Source: Glycomyces arizonensis DSM 44726 (GTDB taxonomy: Bacteria; Actinomycetota; Actinomycetes; Mycobacteriales; Micromonosporaceae). From it: a stretch of DNA of 64,000 nt. The position numbers and the translations under genes were made by a program. This document shows, piece after piece, positions 14,617-23,453 of this stretch. Under the pieces are notes generated by a model. It worked only from the letters and a program-made list of their open reading frames with translations. It was not told the origin of the DNA and ran no database searches. The stretch is taken from contig NZ_AXWO01000004.1 in the NCBI RefSeq assembly GCF_000482705.1, positions 248,001 to 312,000 on the forward strand, read 5' to 3'. Every line of letters starts with the position of its first letter. The first letter of the stretch is position 1.

Positions 14617-16065
14617 GTGACCTCCGAGCAAGGCAACGCGTCAGCGCAGGGCGACGCCCCCAAAGAGGGGGCCGACGAGAGCAGCGCGCCCGAGAACAGC
14701 GCCCCCGTAGAGGACGGCGCGGCCCAGGGCAGCGCCTCCGAGCCTGCGGGCGCCCCTGAACCCGAAGCCGCTCCCGAGCCGCAGCCGGTGGCCGAGAGCG
14801 CCCCCGAGGCGGACGGGACCGAGCCGCCCGCCGAGCCCGAGAAGCCGGCCGAGGAGACTCCCGCTCCGCAGCCCCAGGCCGCCGAGCCGGAGGAGCCCGC
14901 ACCGGCCCCCGACACGGTCGACGAGGGCGTCACGCAGGCCATCCCGACCACCTCGTCGCTCGACATCGAGATCCCGCAGGCCCCCGCCGCCGACACGGCC
15001 CCGGCGCAGCAGCCGCCCGCGTCGCAGGAGCCCCCGGCCGCTCCGGCCTCCGAGCCGCCCGCATCGCCCTCGCCCCAGCGCTTCGAGGACGAGGGCACCA
15101 CGGTCCTCAAGTACGCCGTCCCTCCCGGTGACCAGCCGCAGCAGCCTCAGGCTCCCGAGCCGCCGAAGGACGTCGCCGACGAGGCCACCGAGGTGCTCCC
15201 GGCCCAAGGCGTCGGCTTCAACCCGCCGGCCCCCTTCGGCGCCGAGCCCGGCGCCCAGCAGCAGCAACCCCCGGCGCAGCCGCCCGCGGCCCCGCAGGCG
15301 CCCAGCTCGGCGTGGCCCTCGCCGCCGCCGAACCCGCTCGGCGGCGTGATGCCCCCGGCCGACGGCGGCCTGCCGCCCGGTCAGATGCCGCCGCAGGCCC
15401 CCGGTCAGATGCCGCCCGCGGCGCAGCAGCCCCCGCCGCCGCAGTCCGACGACACGCAGCGGCTCATCATCGGCGCCCAGTCGCCGCAGAGCGAGCCGCC
15501 GCAGCCGGTCGGCTACGACTCAGGCCAGCCGCCGATGTCGTCCCAGCCGCAGATGCAGCCGGGCATGTACCCCGGTCAGATGCCGCCCGGCTCCCAGCCG
15601 CCCGGGCAGATGCCCCCCGGCTCGGTGCCTCCGGGGCAGATGCCCACGGGCCAGGTGCCGCCTGGGCAGGTCCCGCCCGGCATGATGGGCCCCGGCCAGT
15701 ACCCGCCGCAGCCCGCGGGCGGCGGCTCCAAGAAGAAGTGGCTCGTCCCGGTCATCGCGATCGTCGCGGTCGTCGTCCTCGGGGCCGCCGCCGCGGCCGC
15801 CTACTTCCTGTTCCTCAAGCCGCCCGTCTTCGAAGAGGGCGGGTGCGTGCGCCACACCGGCGGCGACACGGCCGAGGCCATCGACTGCGAGGAGGCCGTC
15901 GACGGCGAGGACTACGAGATCACCTCGAAGGTCGACGACGGCCAGGAATGCGCCGACGCGGGCCGCGAGACCCTCACCGTCGGCGAGGACGTCTACTGCC
16001 TCACGCTCCGCGGCGATGAAGGCGAAGGCGCCGAGGAGTCCTCGGCGCCCGTTGAAGGCGAGTAG
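14617..16065 (+). CDS. Pro/Glu-rich single-TM protein with Cys-rich outer domain (LppU-like)
   Basis: 482 aa. GTG start at 14617 with a GAGGAG site. Residues 1-100 are Glu/Ala/Pro-rich; 200-370 are Pro/Gln/Gly-rich with many PGQMPPG-type repeats; a membrane helix follows KKKW at about 375-400; the outer domain (about 405-482) has Cys residues in GGCVRHTGG, IDCEEAV, QECADAG and VYCLTLR, probably two disulfides. Cytoplasmic disordered head plus small secreted domain resembles the LppU/SCO3897 group. Function is unknown. Two further genes at 20902-22835 share the plan. Confidence 0.65.
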   Translation: MTSEQGNASAQGDAPKEGADESSAPENSAPVEDGAAQGSASEPAGAPEPEAAPEPQPVAESAPEADGTEPPAEPEKPAEETPAPQPQAAEPEEPAPAPDTVDEGVTQAIPTTSSLDIEIPQAPAADTAPAQQPPASQEPPAAPASEPPASPSPQRFEDEGTTVLKYAVPPGDQPQQPQAPEPPKDVADEATEVLPAQGVGFNPPAPFGAEPGAQQQQPPAQPPAAPQAPSSAWPSPPPNPLGGVMPPADGGLPPGQMPPQAPGQMPPAAQQPPPPQSDDTQRLIIGAQSPQSEPPQPVGYDSGQPPMSSQPQMQPGMYPGQMPPGSQPPGQMPPGSVPPGQMPTGQVPPGQVPPGMMGPGQYPPQPAGGGSKKKWLVPVIAIVAVVVLGAAAAAAYFLFLKPPVFEEGGCVRHTGGDTAEAIDCEEAVDGEDYEITSKVDDGQECADAGRETLTVGEDVYCLTLRGDEGEGAEESSAPVEGE

Positions 16066-16086
16066 CCGCAGACTGAGCAATATGGC

Positions 16087-16127
16087 CCCGGAGTTTATAG
16101 GGTATAACCTATAAACTCCGGGTTTTT
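16087..16127. terminator. AT-rich perfect-stem terminator
   Basis: CCCGGAGTTTATAGG (16087-16101) pairs perfectly with 16108-16122 around a 6-nt loop, followed by TTTTT. It ends the LppU-like gene and belongs to the family of TATAGG palindromes seen at 20818, 29071 and 54030. Confidence 0.9.
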
Positions 16128-16148
16128 GCGCCGCGCTACGCTCTTCGG

Positions 16149-17951
16149 GTGACTCAGTCTCGTGTGCGTGCGGCCGAACTCGTCGGCCGAGGGTGGCTCA
16201 ACACCGGTGGACGGCGCCTCGATCTGGAGGGCCTCCGCGGCAAGGTCGCCGTCCTGGATTTTTGGACGTTCTGCTGCATCAACTGCCTGCACGTCCTCGA
16301 CGAACTGCGGCCCCTGGAGGAGAAGTACGGCGACGCGCTCGTCATCGTCGGCGTCCACTCCCCGAAGTTCGAGCACGAGCGGGACGCGAAGGCCCTGGCC
16401 GCGGCCGTCGAGCGCTACGGCGTCGCCCACCCCGTCCTCGACGACCCCGACCTCAAGACGTGGGACGCCTACGCCGCGCGCGCCTGGCCCACCCTCGTCG
16501 TCATCGACCCCGAGGGCTACGTCGTGTCGACCATGGCCGGCGAAGGCCACGTCGAGGCCCTCGACGCGATCGTCGGCGACCTGGTGGCCGCCCACACCGC
16601 GAAGGGCACCCTCGACCCCGAAGGCAGCCCGTACGTGGCCGAGGCGCCCGCCGAGACCGCGCTGCGCTTCCCCGGCAAGGCCCTCGCCCTGCCCGGCGGC
16701 GACGTCCTGGTGTCCGACTCGGCCCGCCACCGCCTCGTGCGCCTCGCAACCGATCTCGAGACCGTCACCGGCGTCATCGGCACCGGCGAGCGGGGCCGCG
16801 CCGACGGCGCCGAACCACGATTGAATGAGGCGCAGTTCAGCGAGCCCCAGGGCCTCGCGCTGCTCCCCGCCGACGTCGCCGAACGCGTCGGCTACGACGT
16901 CGTCGTCGCCGACACCGTGAACCACCTCCTGCGCGGCGTGCGCCTCGCCGACGGCACCGTCACCACCGTCGCCGGGACCGGCCGCCAGTGGCGGTCCGAC
17001 ACCGGCGTCACCGCCGCCCTCGACGTCGACCTCTCCTCGCCGTGGGACGTCGCCTGGTTCGACGGCGCGGTCATCGTCGCGATGGCCGGGATCCACCAGC
17101 TGTGGCGCTTCGACCCGGTCGCGGGCACCGCCGCCCCATGGGCCGGCACCACCGTCGAGAGCCTCAAGGACGGGCCGCTCGCCGAGGTGTGGATGGCCCA
17201 GCCGTCCGGACTGGCCGCCGACGGCGACCGCCTCTGGATCGCCGACGCCGAGACCTCCGCGCTGCGCTACGTCGAAGGCGGCCGGATGCACACCGTCGTC
17301 GGCCAGGGCCTGTTCGACTTCGGGCACGTCGACGGCCCGGCCGCCGACGCGCTCATGCAGCACCCGCTCGGCGTCGGGGTCCTGCCGGACGGCCGCATCG
17401 CCGTCGCCGACACCTACAACGGCGCTCTGCGATGCTACGACCGGGCCACCGGCGAGGTCGCCACGCTCGCGAGCGGCCTGGCCGAACCCAGCGACGTCAT
17501 CGTCGCGGGCGGCAGGCCCGTCGTGGTCGAATCGGCCGCGCACCGCCTCGTCGCCCCCGATCTCGACGAGGCCGCCGTCGACGGCGAGCACCACCGCGTC
17601 ACGCGCAAACGCACCGCGGTCGCCCCCGGGAGACTCCGCATCGAAGTCCTGTTCGAGCCCGCCGCGGGGCAGAAACTCGACTACACGTTCGGCTCGCCGG
17701 TCAAGGTGACGGTCTCGGCCGACCCGCCGGGGCTGCTCGCCTCCGGCGCGGGGAGCGGCGAGGAGCTCGTCCGCGAGGTCGAACTGGCCGATGGCGTGGA
17801 CCGCGGCGTCCTCCAAGTGGTGGCGCAGGCCGCCACGTGCGACGCCGGGGCCGAGCACCCCGCCTGCCACCTGACCCGCCAGGACTGGGGCGTCCCCGTC
17901 GAGGTGACCGAGGGCGGCACCGATACGCTCCGGCTGATCCTGCGCTCCTGA
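16149..17951 (+). CDS. Thioredoxin-fold / NHL-repeat protein (NHLRC2-like)
   Basis: 600 aa. GTG 16149 lies 6 nt after TACGCT (16137-16142), suggesting a leaderless mRNA. An N-terminal thioredoxin/AhpC-TSA domain (about 10-155) has LDFWTFCCINCLHVLDEL with a CxxC (Cys-Ile-Asn-Cys), then WPTLVVIDPEG. About 170-480 is a six-bladed NHL propeller, with blade motifs such as LVSDSARHRLVRL, VVADTVNHLLRGV, WIADAETSALRYV and AVADTYNGALRCY. The C-terminal about 110 residues form a beta domain with GxxLDYTFGSPVKVT. No signal peptide, so cytoplasmic. A redox role is inferred from the CxxC only; the partner is unknown. Confidence 0.85.
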   Translation: MTQSRVRAAELVGRGWLNTGGRRLDLEGLRGKVAVLDFWTFCCINCLHVLDELRPLEEKYGDALVIVGVHSPKFEHERDAKALAAAVERYGVAHPVLDDPDLKTWDAYAARAWPTLVVIDPEGYVVSTMAGEGHVEALDAIVGDLVAAHTAKGTLDPEGSPYVAEAPAETALRFPGKALALPGGDVLVSDSARHRLVRLATDLETVTGVIGTGERGRADGAEPRLNEAQFSEPQGLALLPADVAERVGYDVVVADTVNHLLRGVRLADGTVTTVAGTGRQWRSDTGVTAALDVDLSSPWDVAWFDGAVIVAMAGIHQLWRFDPVAGTAAPWAGTTVESLKDGPLAEVWMAQPSGLAADGDRLWIADAETSALRYVEGGRMHTVVGQGLFDFGHVDGPAADALMQHPLGVGVLPDGRIAVADTYNGALRCYDRATGEVATLASGLAEPSDVIVAGGRPVVVESAAHRLVAPDLDEAAVDGEHHRVTRKRTAVAPGRLRIEVLFEPAAGQKLDYTFGSPVKVTVSADPPGLLASGAGSGEELVREVELADGVDRGVLQVVAQAATCDAGAEHPACHLTRQDWGVPVEVTEGGTDTLRLILRS

Positions 17952-18072
17952 GACGCGGCCTCTTTCTGCTGATTCGTGCCAATTCACGTTCGCGCGGCGT
18001 GTCGCCGGACCGCGCGAACGCCGCGCGCATTAGCTTTGGCCAGACCACATTGCTCACTAAGGGAGGAAACCC

Positions 18073-18270
18073 GTGACCGCCGAGGCAGACGCCCGGGAAC
18101 ACTACGCAGCGTACGAGCACTGGCTCGTCCTCAACCCCGCCGACCAGATCGTCGAGGTGGGGCAGCTGATCGCGCAGCAGGTCAGGACCGTCGAATACCT
18201 CGCGCCGCAGTACGCCGGCACCCTGGCCGACTTCGAACCGGACCTCTCGGGTATTCAATCGAACGGATAG
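18073..18270 (+). CDS. 65-aa conserved small protein, unknown function
   Basis: GTG 18073 with AAGGGAGG at ideal spacing is a strong initiation signal. The product is soluble, mostly helical (HYAAYEHWLVLNPADQIVEV) with several aromatic residues. No family is recognised. It stands alone, with noncoding DNA on both sides. Confidence 0.6.
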   Translation: MTAEADAREHYAAYEHWLVLNPADQIVEVGQLIAQQVRTVEYLAPQYAGTLADFEPDLSGIQSNG

Positions 18271-18599
18271 CCGATAGCGGCCTTTCAGTCGATATTCGGC
18301 AGGGTCGATCGGAGTAACGTCAGCAGCGACGCGAGCGGTGCACCAATGTGTGAACGGGACATAGTCCCTGGTAGAACGGTGTATCGCGCGCGACGGGCCG
18401 CCTCAGCGCAAAGGGCACTCAACGGGCACTGAGCAACACCGACAACGAGCCGCTGAGGCGGCTTCACGCTGCGCGGCACAGTGCCGCGTTCGATGCGCGG
18501 CGACGGCGCGAGGGGAATGCCGGCCGATTCCGCTAGAGGCGGAACCATCCTGCGGCCGAGCGCCTCGGCGCTGTCAGGTCGCGCTGCTACCGTCGATGG
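18271..18599. other. Spacer with a 12-bp inverted repeat, no gene seen
   Basis: GCCGCCTCAGCG (18397-18408) and its exact complement (18451-18462) flank 42 nt that contain a repeated GGGCACT. Just downstream is a palindrome around 18472-18488. The -10-like TACCGT at 18588-18593 precedes the next gene. Confidence 0.6.
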
Positions 18600-19454
18600 G
18601 TGGAAGCTTTCGAAAGGCCCTTCGGCGGCGACGAGTCCGGCCCGGTCCAAGCCCCGATGCACCCCGCCTGGATCAGGCTGATGCCGTGCAGCATCGAACT
18701 GTTCCGGACCGTCCCCTCACTGAACCCGTTCCCCGCGAGCTGGTGGGCCGACGTCTTCCCCGAGGACGACATCTGGAACGAGCCGGTCTGGTGCGACCCG
18801 GGCGACGTCGACGAGTGGATCGCCGAGGCCCGCGAGCACCACTACGGCGCCTCTCCCGAGGTCATCGAGAAGGAGGCCCGCGAGGAGTACGACCGGGCCA
18901 CCGCCGAGCGGAGCGAGCGCATCGCCACGTTCACCACCCACTGCGAGCGCACCGGCCTGCCCGTGCCGCACACCGTGCGCGACCTGCTGGAGTTCCTGCT
19001 CGCCCTGGGCCTCTACCGCGGGGAGACCCGCGACGGCCAGCTGTTCGTGGCCCCGCAGCTGTACATCAACCCGTTCGACGTGCTCGCCTTCGGCAAGCTC
19101 GAGGCCATCGAGGAGGCCGCCGACCAGCGCGGCGACCTCGAGGAGCTCACCGCCATCGCCATCAGGCGCGTCGGCGGCGTCGAGTACGAGTTCGACGACG
19201 AGGGCCGCTTCGTCCTGCCCGGCGGCGCCACTTCGGCCACCGTCACGGTCGACCTCCTCTCGCTCGGCGACGACGCGGGCGTCCCGCCGCAGGTGGTCCG
19301 CGGGATGCTCATGGAGCTCGCCGAGGACGGCGACGTGAGCACCTCGGCCGACCTGGGCACCGTCCCGCTCGCCGAGCAGTTCACGCTCACGGCCTCCGAC
19401 GACCTGCTCGGCGGCTACCCCAACGACGAGCTCCTGCCGCCCGAGCACGCCTGA
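18600..19454 (+). CDS. Conserved protein of unknown function (possibly DUF6042)
   Basis: 284 aa from GTG 18600, placed 6 nt after TACCGT so probably leaderless; ATG 18657 is the alternative. The protein is acidic and soluble. It has an aromatic N-terminal half with MPCSIELFRTVPSLNPFPASWWADVFP, a central LLEFLLALGLYRGETRDGQLFVAPQLYINP segment that reads like a winged-helix wing, and a helical C-terminus. The general look is that of the actinobacterial DUF6042 group, but I am not certain of the family. No catalytic motif is seen. Monocistronic. Confidence 0.55.
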   Translation: MEAFERPFGGDESGPVQAPMHPAWIRLMPCSIELFRTVPSLNPFPASWWADVFPEDDIWNEPVWCDPGDVDEWIAEAREHHYGASPEVIEKEAREEYDRATAERSERIATFTTHCERTGLPVPHTVRDLLEFLLALGLYRGETRDGQLFVAPQLYINPFDVLAFGKLEAIEEAADQRGDLEELTAIAIRRVGGVEYEFDDEGRFVLPGGATSATVTVDLLSLGDDAGVPPQVVRGMLMELAEDGDVSTSADLGTVPLAEQFTLTASDDLLGGYPNDELLPPEHA

Positions 19455-19662
19455 GCGCGCCGCAATCACCGAACGCCCGCTGGGGGCCGTGGGCGGTCGC
19501 GGTCTTCCCGCCCGGGCATGGCCCGAGCGCGGCACCGGTGCCGATCGCCTGGAGTAGCCACGAGTGGTGGGATCTTGCCGTGCGAGCGCGCTTGAGCGCG
19601 CCAGTGGCACTCGGCCACCTCGCGCGGCCGTGGGCGGTCGGAGCCCTGTCGCCCGAGCAATG
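19452..19662. repeat. About 141-bp imperfect tandem duplication
   Basis: TGAGCGCGCC occurs at 19452 and 19593 and GGCCGTGGGCGGTCG at 19485 and 19626, both pairs 141 bp apart; a third shared block GCCCG(G/A)GCA follows at 19510 and 19651. The period is divisible by three but no frame here looks like a real gene. The 19455-19798 spacer otherwise holds the PHO box. Confidence 0.75.
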
Positions 19663-19683
19663 ACCAAGTGCGCCCTCCGCATC

Positions 19684-19705
19684 GTTCACCCTCAGTTCAC
19701 CCGCG
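19684..19705 (+). promoter_or_regulatory. PHO box (PhoP-binding direct repeats)
   Basis: Two adjacent 11-nt direct repeats, GTTCACCCTCA and GTTCACCCGCG, match the streptomycete PHO box consensus (G-G/T-TCAYYYR-G/C-G); a weaker third unit GTCCACC follows at 19707. It lies about 95 nt upstream of the pstB-like gene, so phosphate-starvation control by a PhoP-type response regulator is expected. Confidence 0.85.
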
Positions 19706-19798
19706 CGTCCACCGGCGTGCACCTCGATCGCATTTCATGAGTACAGGATGAGTGCAGGACGCGTTAACGGCGGTTGAAGATCGGTGATTGGAGTTCGC

Positions 19799-20740
19799 GT
19801 GGCAGTGAACGAGACCGACCGGCGGACCGAACCGGTCCAGGTCGAGACCAGGACGTCCCGCGGCGCCCGGCTCACGGACGGCTCGCAGGCATCCCCGCGG
19901 GCGCTCGGCCCGCAAGGGCCGCCGAAGGGGCTCGTCGACGCCTCGCACGCCTCCCCGAGCGGCACCGAGACCCTCATCCGGCTCAGCGGCGTCGACATCC
20001 ACTACGGCAAGACCCACGCCGTGCGCGACGTGTCCCTCCCCGTCGCCCGCAACCGCATCACCGCGATGATCGGGCCGTCGGGCTGCGGCAAGTCCACGGT
20101 GCTGCGCTCGATCAACCGCATGAACGACCTCATCCCCGGCGCCAAGGTCACCGGCGAGATCACCTACCACGGCAAGGACATCTACGGCCCCGGCGTCGAC
20201 CCGATCGCCGTCAGGCGGTACATCGGGATGGTGTTCCAGAAGGCCAACCCGTTCCCCAAGTCGATCTACGACAACGTCGCCTACGGCCTGCGCATCAACG
20301 GCATGACCGACGGCCTCGCCGACCGCGTCGAGCGGGCTCTGCGCGGGGCCGCGCTGTGGGACGAGGTCAAGGACAACCTCAAGAAGAGCGCGCTGGCGCT
20401 CTCGGGCGGGCAGCAGCAGCGGCTGTGCATCGCGCGGGCGATCGCGGTGGAACCGGAGGTGCTGCTCATGGACGAGCCGTGCTCGGCGCTCGACCCGATC
20501 GCGACGGCCCGCATCGAAGCGCTCATGAACGAGCTGGTCGAGGACTACACGATCGTCATCGTCACCCACAACATGCAGCAGGCGGCCCGCGTGTCGGACG
20601 CGACGGCGTTCTACTCGGCCGACGTGGACGGCGCGGGGGAGCGCTACGGCTTCCTCGTCGAATTCGACGACACGCAGCGGCTGTTCTCGAACCCCTCGGA
20701 CCCGCGCACCGAGGACTACATCACCGGCCGCTTCGGCTGA
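19799..20740 (+). CDS. pstB: Phosphate ABC transporter ATP-binding protein PstB
   Basis: 313 aa from GTG 19799 (GGAG 6 nt upstream). A hydrophilic extension of about 60 residues precedes the ABC domain: Walker [11 protein letters not shown]-loop [10 protein letters not shown], signature LSGGQQQR, Walker [15 protein letters not shown]-loop [13 protein letters not shown]. The [13 protein letters not shown] segment is diagnostic of PstB. It energises high-affinity phosphate import with PstS, PstC and PstA, none of which is adjacent. The gene stands alone behind a PHO box, so it may be a second, separately induced PstB. The N-terminal extension is unusual. Confidence 0.9.
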   Translation: MAVNETDRRTEPVQVETRTSRGARLTDGSQASPRALGPQGPPKGLVDASHASPSGTETLIRLSGVDIHYGKTHAVRDVSLPVARNRITAMIGPSGCGKSTVLRSINRMNDLIPGAKVTGEITYHGKDIYGPGVDPIAVRRYIGMVFQKANPFPKSIYDNVAYGLRINGMTDGLADRVERALRGAALWDEVKDNLKKSALALSGGQQQRLCIARAIAVEPEVLLMDEPCSALDPIATARIEALMNELVEDYTIVIVTHNMQQAARVSDATAFYSADVDGAGERYGFLVEFDDTQRLFSNPSDPRTEDYITGRFG

Positions 20741-20810
20741 GGGACTGCATCGGCGCCGCGGCGCACCGCCGTCTCGCCCCGACGGGCCGCATCCGCAGAC
20801 ACCCTCTTTC

Positions 20811-20880
20811 TTATATTCTATAACTTATATGATGTACATATGTTATATGTTATAGTCATATCTTATAGGGTATAGGCTTC
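20811..20880. repeat. AT-rich palindromic tract between convergent genes
   Basis: CTATAAC (20818-20824) and GTTATAG (20849-20855) bracket an almost pure A/T dyad; CTTATAGGGTATAGG follows at 20864-20878. It lies between pstB (+) and a convergent gene (-) and may work as a bidirectional terminator. It shares its core with the palindromes at 16087, 29071 and 54030. Confidence 0.8.
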
Positions 20881-20901
20881 ATTTTGCTGTGCTTGCGGCA
20901 C

Positions 20902-21903
20902 TCAGAGGCCGTTGCCGCACAGGATCGAGGTGGTGCGGTTCTCGACGTCGGTGACCTGCCAGAAGAATTCGCCGCCCGAACACGGTGCGGACGCGTCGTT
21001 CGCCTCGTCGGTGGTCATCTCCTCCGGCGGATCGACCGCGACGGTGTCGACCACTTCGTACAGCGCCAGGTCCGAGTCGCACGGCACGCTCCACCAGGTG
21101 TCGCTGTCGTCGAAGCACGAGCCCGTGTCGGGCGTGACCGGGGTGCGGCCCTCGCTGTCGGCGTTCCCGATCGCCTCGACGCAGTACAGCTCCTCGACGC
21201 CGCCGGTCGCCTCGTCATAGGTGAAGTACCAGTCCTTCCACAGCTCCCCGAGCTGGAACGCCCCGTACTCCTCACCGCACACGTCGTAGGCGGCCTGGAC
21301 GTCGGCGAGCATGCCCTCGTCGTCGACGGTCGCGCCGGTGTCGTCGCTGACCGCCGTGATCTGCCAGAACGCCTGCTCCCCGTCGCACGACGTCGTCAGA
21401 TCGAACGAGTAGCCCACGATCTGCGGCTCGTACGGCAGGCACAGGCCCACCGCCTCGTCGATCGTCGGCGGGCCAGTGGTCTCCTCCGGCGCCGTCGTGG
21501 GCTCCTCGGTGACCTGCTCGGAGGTCTCCTCGATGGCGCCCTGCTCGGGTTCGTCGTCGCCGCGCAGGTTCATGAAGATCAGGACGGCCGCGGCGATGAC
21601 CACGACCGCCCCGGCGACGGACAGGCCCGCGATGAGACCCGTCCGGTGCTTCCGCGGCGGCGGCCCGGGAGGGCCGAACTGGTAGGGATAGCCGCCCTGC
21701 GCGCCCGTGTAGCCGGACCCCGTGGACGGAGGCGGCCACGGCGGCGGGACGCCTCCCGGCGGTGGCTGCCCCGGACCCTGGCCGGGGGACGGATACTGGG
21801 GCGGACCCCCGCCTTCCGACGGCGGCTGCCCGGGGCCCTGTCCGTACGGGTGCTGCGGGTCGGGGCCCGAGGGAGGGCCGCCGTAGTTGGGAGGCTGCGA
21901 CAT
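20902..21903 (-). CDS. Pro-rich single-TM protein with Cys-rich outer domain (paralogue A)
   Basis: 333 aa. A Pro/Gly/Gln-rich cytoplasmic head (1-85), a membrane helix (about 88-112, RTGLIAGLSVAGAVVVIAAAV), an acidic/Thr linker and an outer domain (about 150-333) with eight or so Cys residues. The outer domain is related to the next gene: shared blocks are CLPYEP, ATVDDEG, YDVCGEEY, TPDTGSCFD, VPCDSDLA and ILCGN. Septum/surface LppU-like proteins have this plan. Function unknown; it follows its paralogue in a probable operon. Confidence 0.7.
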   Translation of the reverse strand: MSQPPNYGGPPSGPDPQHPYGQGPGQPPSEGGGPPQYPSPGQGPGQPPPGGVPPPWPPPSTGSGYTGAQGGYPYQFGPPGPPPRKHRTGLIAGLSVAGAVVVIAAAVLIFMNLRGDDEPEQGAIEETSEQVTEEPTTAPEETTGPPTIDEAVGLCLPYEPQIVGYSFDLTTSCDGEQAFWQITAVSDDTGATVDDEGMLADVQAAYDVCGEEYGAFQLGELWKDWYFTYDEATGGVEELYCVEAIGNADSEGRTPVTPDTGSCFDDSDTWWSVPCDSDLALYEVVDTVAVDPPEEMTTDEANDASAPCSGGEFFWQVTDVENRTTSILCGNGL

Positions 21904-21974
21904 GGCCTCAGACTATGAGCAATCCTCGCCCGAAGCGGTGGAACCGGCCGAATCCCCGCACCGCCCGCGGCGCC

Positions 21975-22835
21975 CTACAACTCGTTGCCGCAGAGGATGG
22001 CGGTCGTCAGCCCCTCGACATCGGTGATCTCCCAGTAGTACTCGCCGCCGCACGTGGCCGCCTCGGCCGCCGCGTCGTCGTCGAGGTCCTGCGGCTCGTC
22101 GAACACGACCGTGTCGACGACCTTGTAGACCGCCAGGTCGGAATCGCACGGCACCGTCCACCACTGGTCGCTCTCGTCGAAGCAGTCGCCGGTGTCCGGC
22201 GTGTACGGCAGGCGCCCCTCGTCGTCGGGGTTGCCGAGCGCCTCGATGCAGTACAGCGAGTCGACCGAGCCCGAGGAGTACACCCAGTGCCAGTTGGTCC
22301 ACGGCTCGCCGAGGAAGGACGTCGCATAGTCCTCGCCGCACAGGTCGTAGGCGACCTGGTTGCTCTCCAGGTTCCCCTCGTCGTCGACGGTCGCGTCGAT
22401 GTCGTAGGACTGGTTCGTGATCTTCCAGAACGCCTCGGCGTCGTCGCAGTCCGTCAGCTCCAGGCCGTCGCCGACGATCACCGGCTCGTAGGGCAGGCAC
22501 TGGCCGATCTCGCCGTCGTCCCCCGCGGGCGTGGTCGTGTCGTCCTCCGGCGTCGTCACGTCGTCGGCCGGAGTCGTGCTCTCGTCCTCGGCGGGCGTGG
22601 TCGTGCCGTCGTCGGCCACGGGTTCGCCGTCGTCGCCCTGGTTCGCCACGAACGCCACCAGCAGGATCGACCCCAGCGCCAGCACGGTGCAGCCGACGAC
22701 GATGGCCCCGATGAGCCCGTAGTTGCGTGGCCCCCGTTCCTCTGGGAGCGACGGGCCGCCGTACTGCGGCCCGAAACCGTAGCCGGGGTTCGGCTGACGT
22801 TCGGGCGGCATGCTGTAGTTCGGGGGGACGGTCAT
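21975..22835 (-). CDS. Single-TM protein with Cys-rich outer domain (paralogue B)
   Basis: 286 aa. A short Pro-rich head, membrane helix (about 40-65, IVVGCTVLALGSILLVAF), a Thr/Asp/Pro linker and an outer domain homologous to that of the downstream gene (CLPYEPVIVG, ATVDDEG, YDLCGEDY, VPCDSDLAVY, ILCGNEL). The membrane segment is instead almost identical to that of the upstream gene at 22884-23450. So this protein shares its outer half with one neighbour and its membrane half with the other. Confidence 0.7.
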   Translation of the reverse strand: MTVPPNYSMPPERQPNPGYGFGPQYGGPSLPEERGPRNYGLIGAIVVGCTVLALGSILLVAFVANQGDDGEPVADDGTTTPAEDESTTPADDVTTPEDDTTTPAGDDGEIGQCLPYEPVIVGDGLELTDCDDAEAFWKITNQSYDIDATVDDEGNLESNQVAYDLCGEDYATSFLGEPWTNWHWVYSSGSVDSLYCIEALGNPDDEGRLPYTPDTGDCFDESDQWWTVPCDSDLAVYKVVDTVVFDEPQDLDDDAAAEAATCGGEYYWEITDVEGLTTAILCGNEL

Positions 22836-22883
22836 ATTGCCAAGCTATACAGCCGTGTCAACCGCGCCGGGCGGGGCCGGTGC

Positions 22884-23450
22884 TCAGTAGGAGAAGCCGC
22901 ACGCCTTCCAAGCGCCCTCCTCGACGATCAGGTCGACGGTGCCGATCGGGGTCTCGCTGCCGTACATGACCATGGCGACCTCGACGGTCACGCCCTCGTC
23001 GGTCTCGGTCGTGTCACTGGCGACGATGTCGTCGATCATCTCGAGCATGTCCCCGAGCGTGTCGGTGACGGTCGCCCCCGTGGTCTCCAGATCGCTCAGG
23101 TACATGCCCGGGTCGGCGCACACCAGCCCTTCAGCGGACTCCTCGCTCATCCCGAACATGATCTTCGCGACCGTCACCGCGACCGCCTCGGGATCGCCTT
23201 CGGCCGTCTCGTCGGCGGCTTCCTCGTCGTCGGCGGCCTCCTCGGCGCCCGCGCTCGCCTCGGTCGCGACGCCGCCGCCGTCACCCCCCCGGTTCACCAT
23301 GAAGGCCACCAGCAGGATGGAGCCGAGCACCAGCGCGGTGCAGGCGACGACGATGCCGCCGACGAGCGCGGTGTTGCGGCGCGGCTGCGCACCGCCCGCC
23401 GAGGCGTAGGGGCCGCCGGGCGTGTACGGCGACTGCGAGGGGTAGTTCAT
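22884..23450 (-). CDS. Single-TM protein with DUF4878-like outer domain
   Basis: 188 aa. Head and membrane helix (about 28-52, IVVACTALVLGSILLVAF) match paralogue B, but the outer domain differs: an Ala/Glu linker, then a domain of about 105 residues with two Cys (in LVCADPG and KACGFSY) that resembles the small alpha+beta lumazine-binding/DUF4878 domains of surface proteins. Function unknown. Lies between paralogue B and the aldehyde dehydrogenase on the same strand. Confidence 0.65.
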   Translation of the reverse strand: MNYPSQSPYTPGGPYASAGGAQPRRNTALVGGIVVACTALVLGSILLVAFMVNRGGDGGGVATEASAGAEEAADDEEAADETAEGDPEAVAVTVAKIMFGMSEESAEGLVCADPGMYLSDLETTGATVTDTLGDMLEMIDDIVASDTTETDEGVTVEVAMVMYGSETPIGTVDLIVEEGAWKACGFSY

Positions 23451-23453
23451 GCA

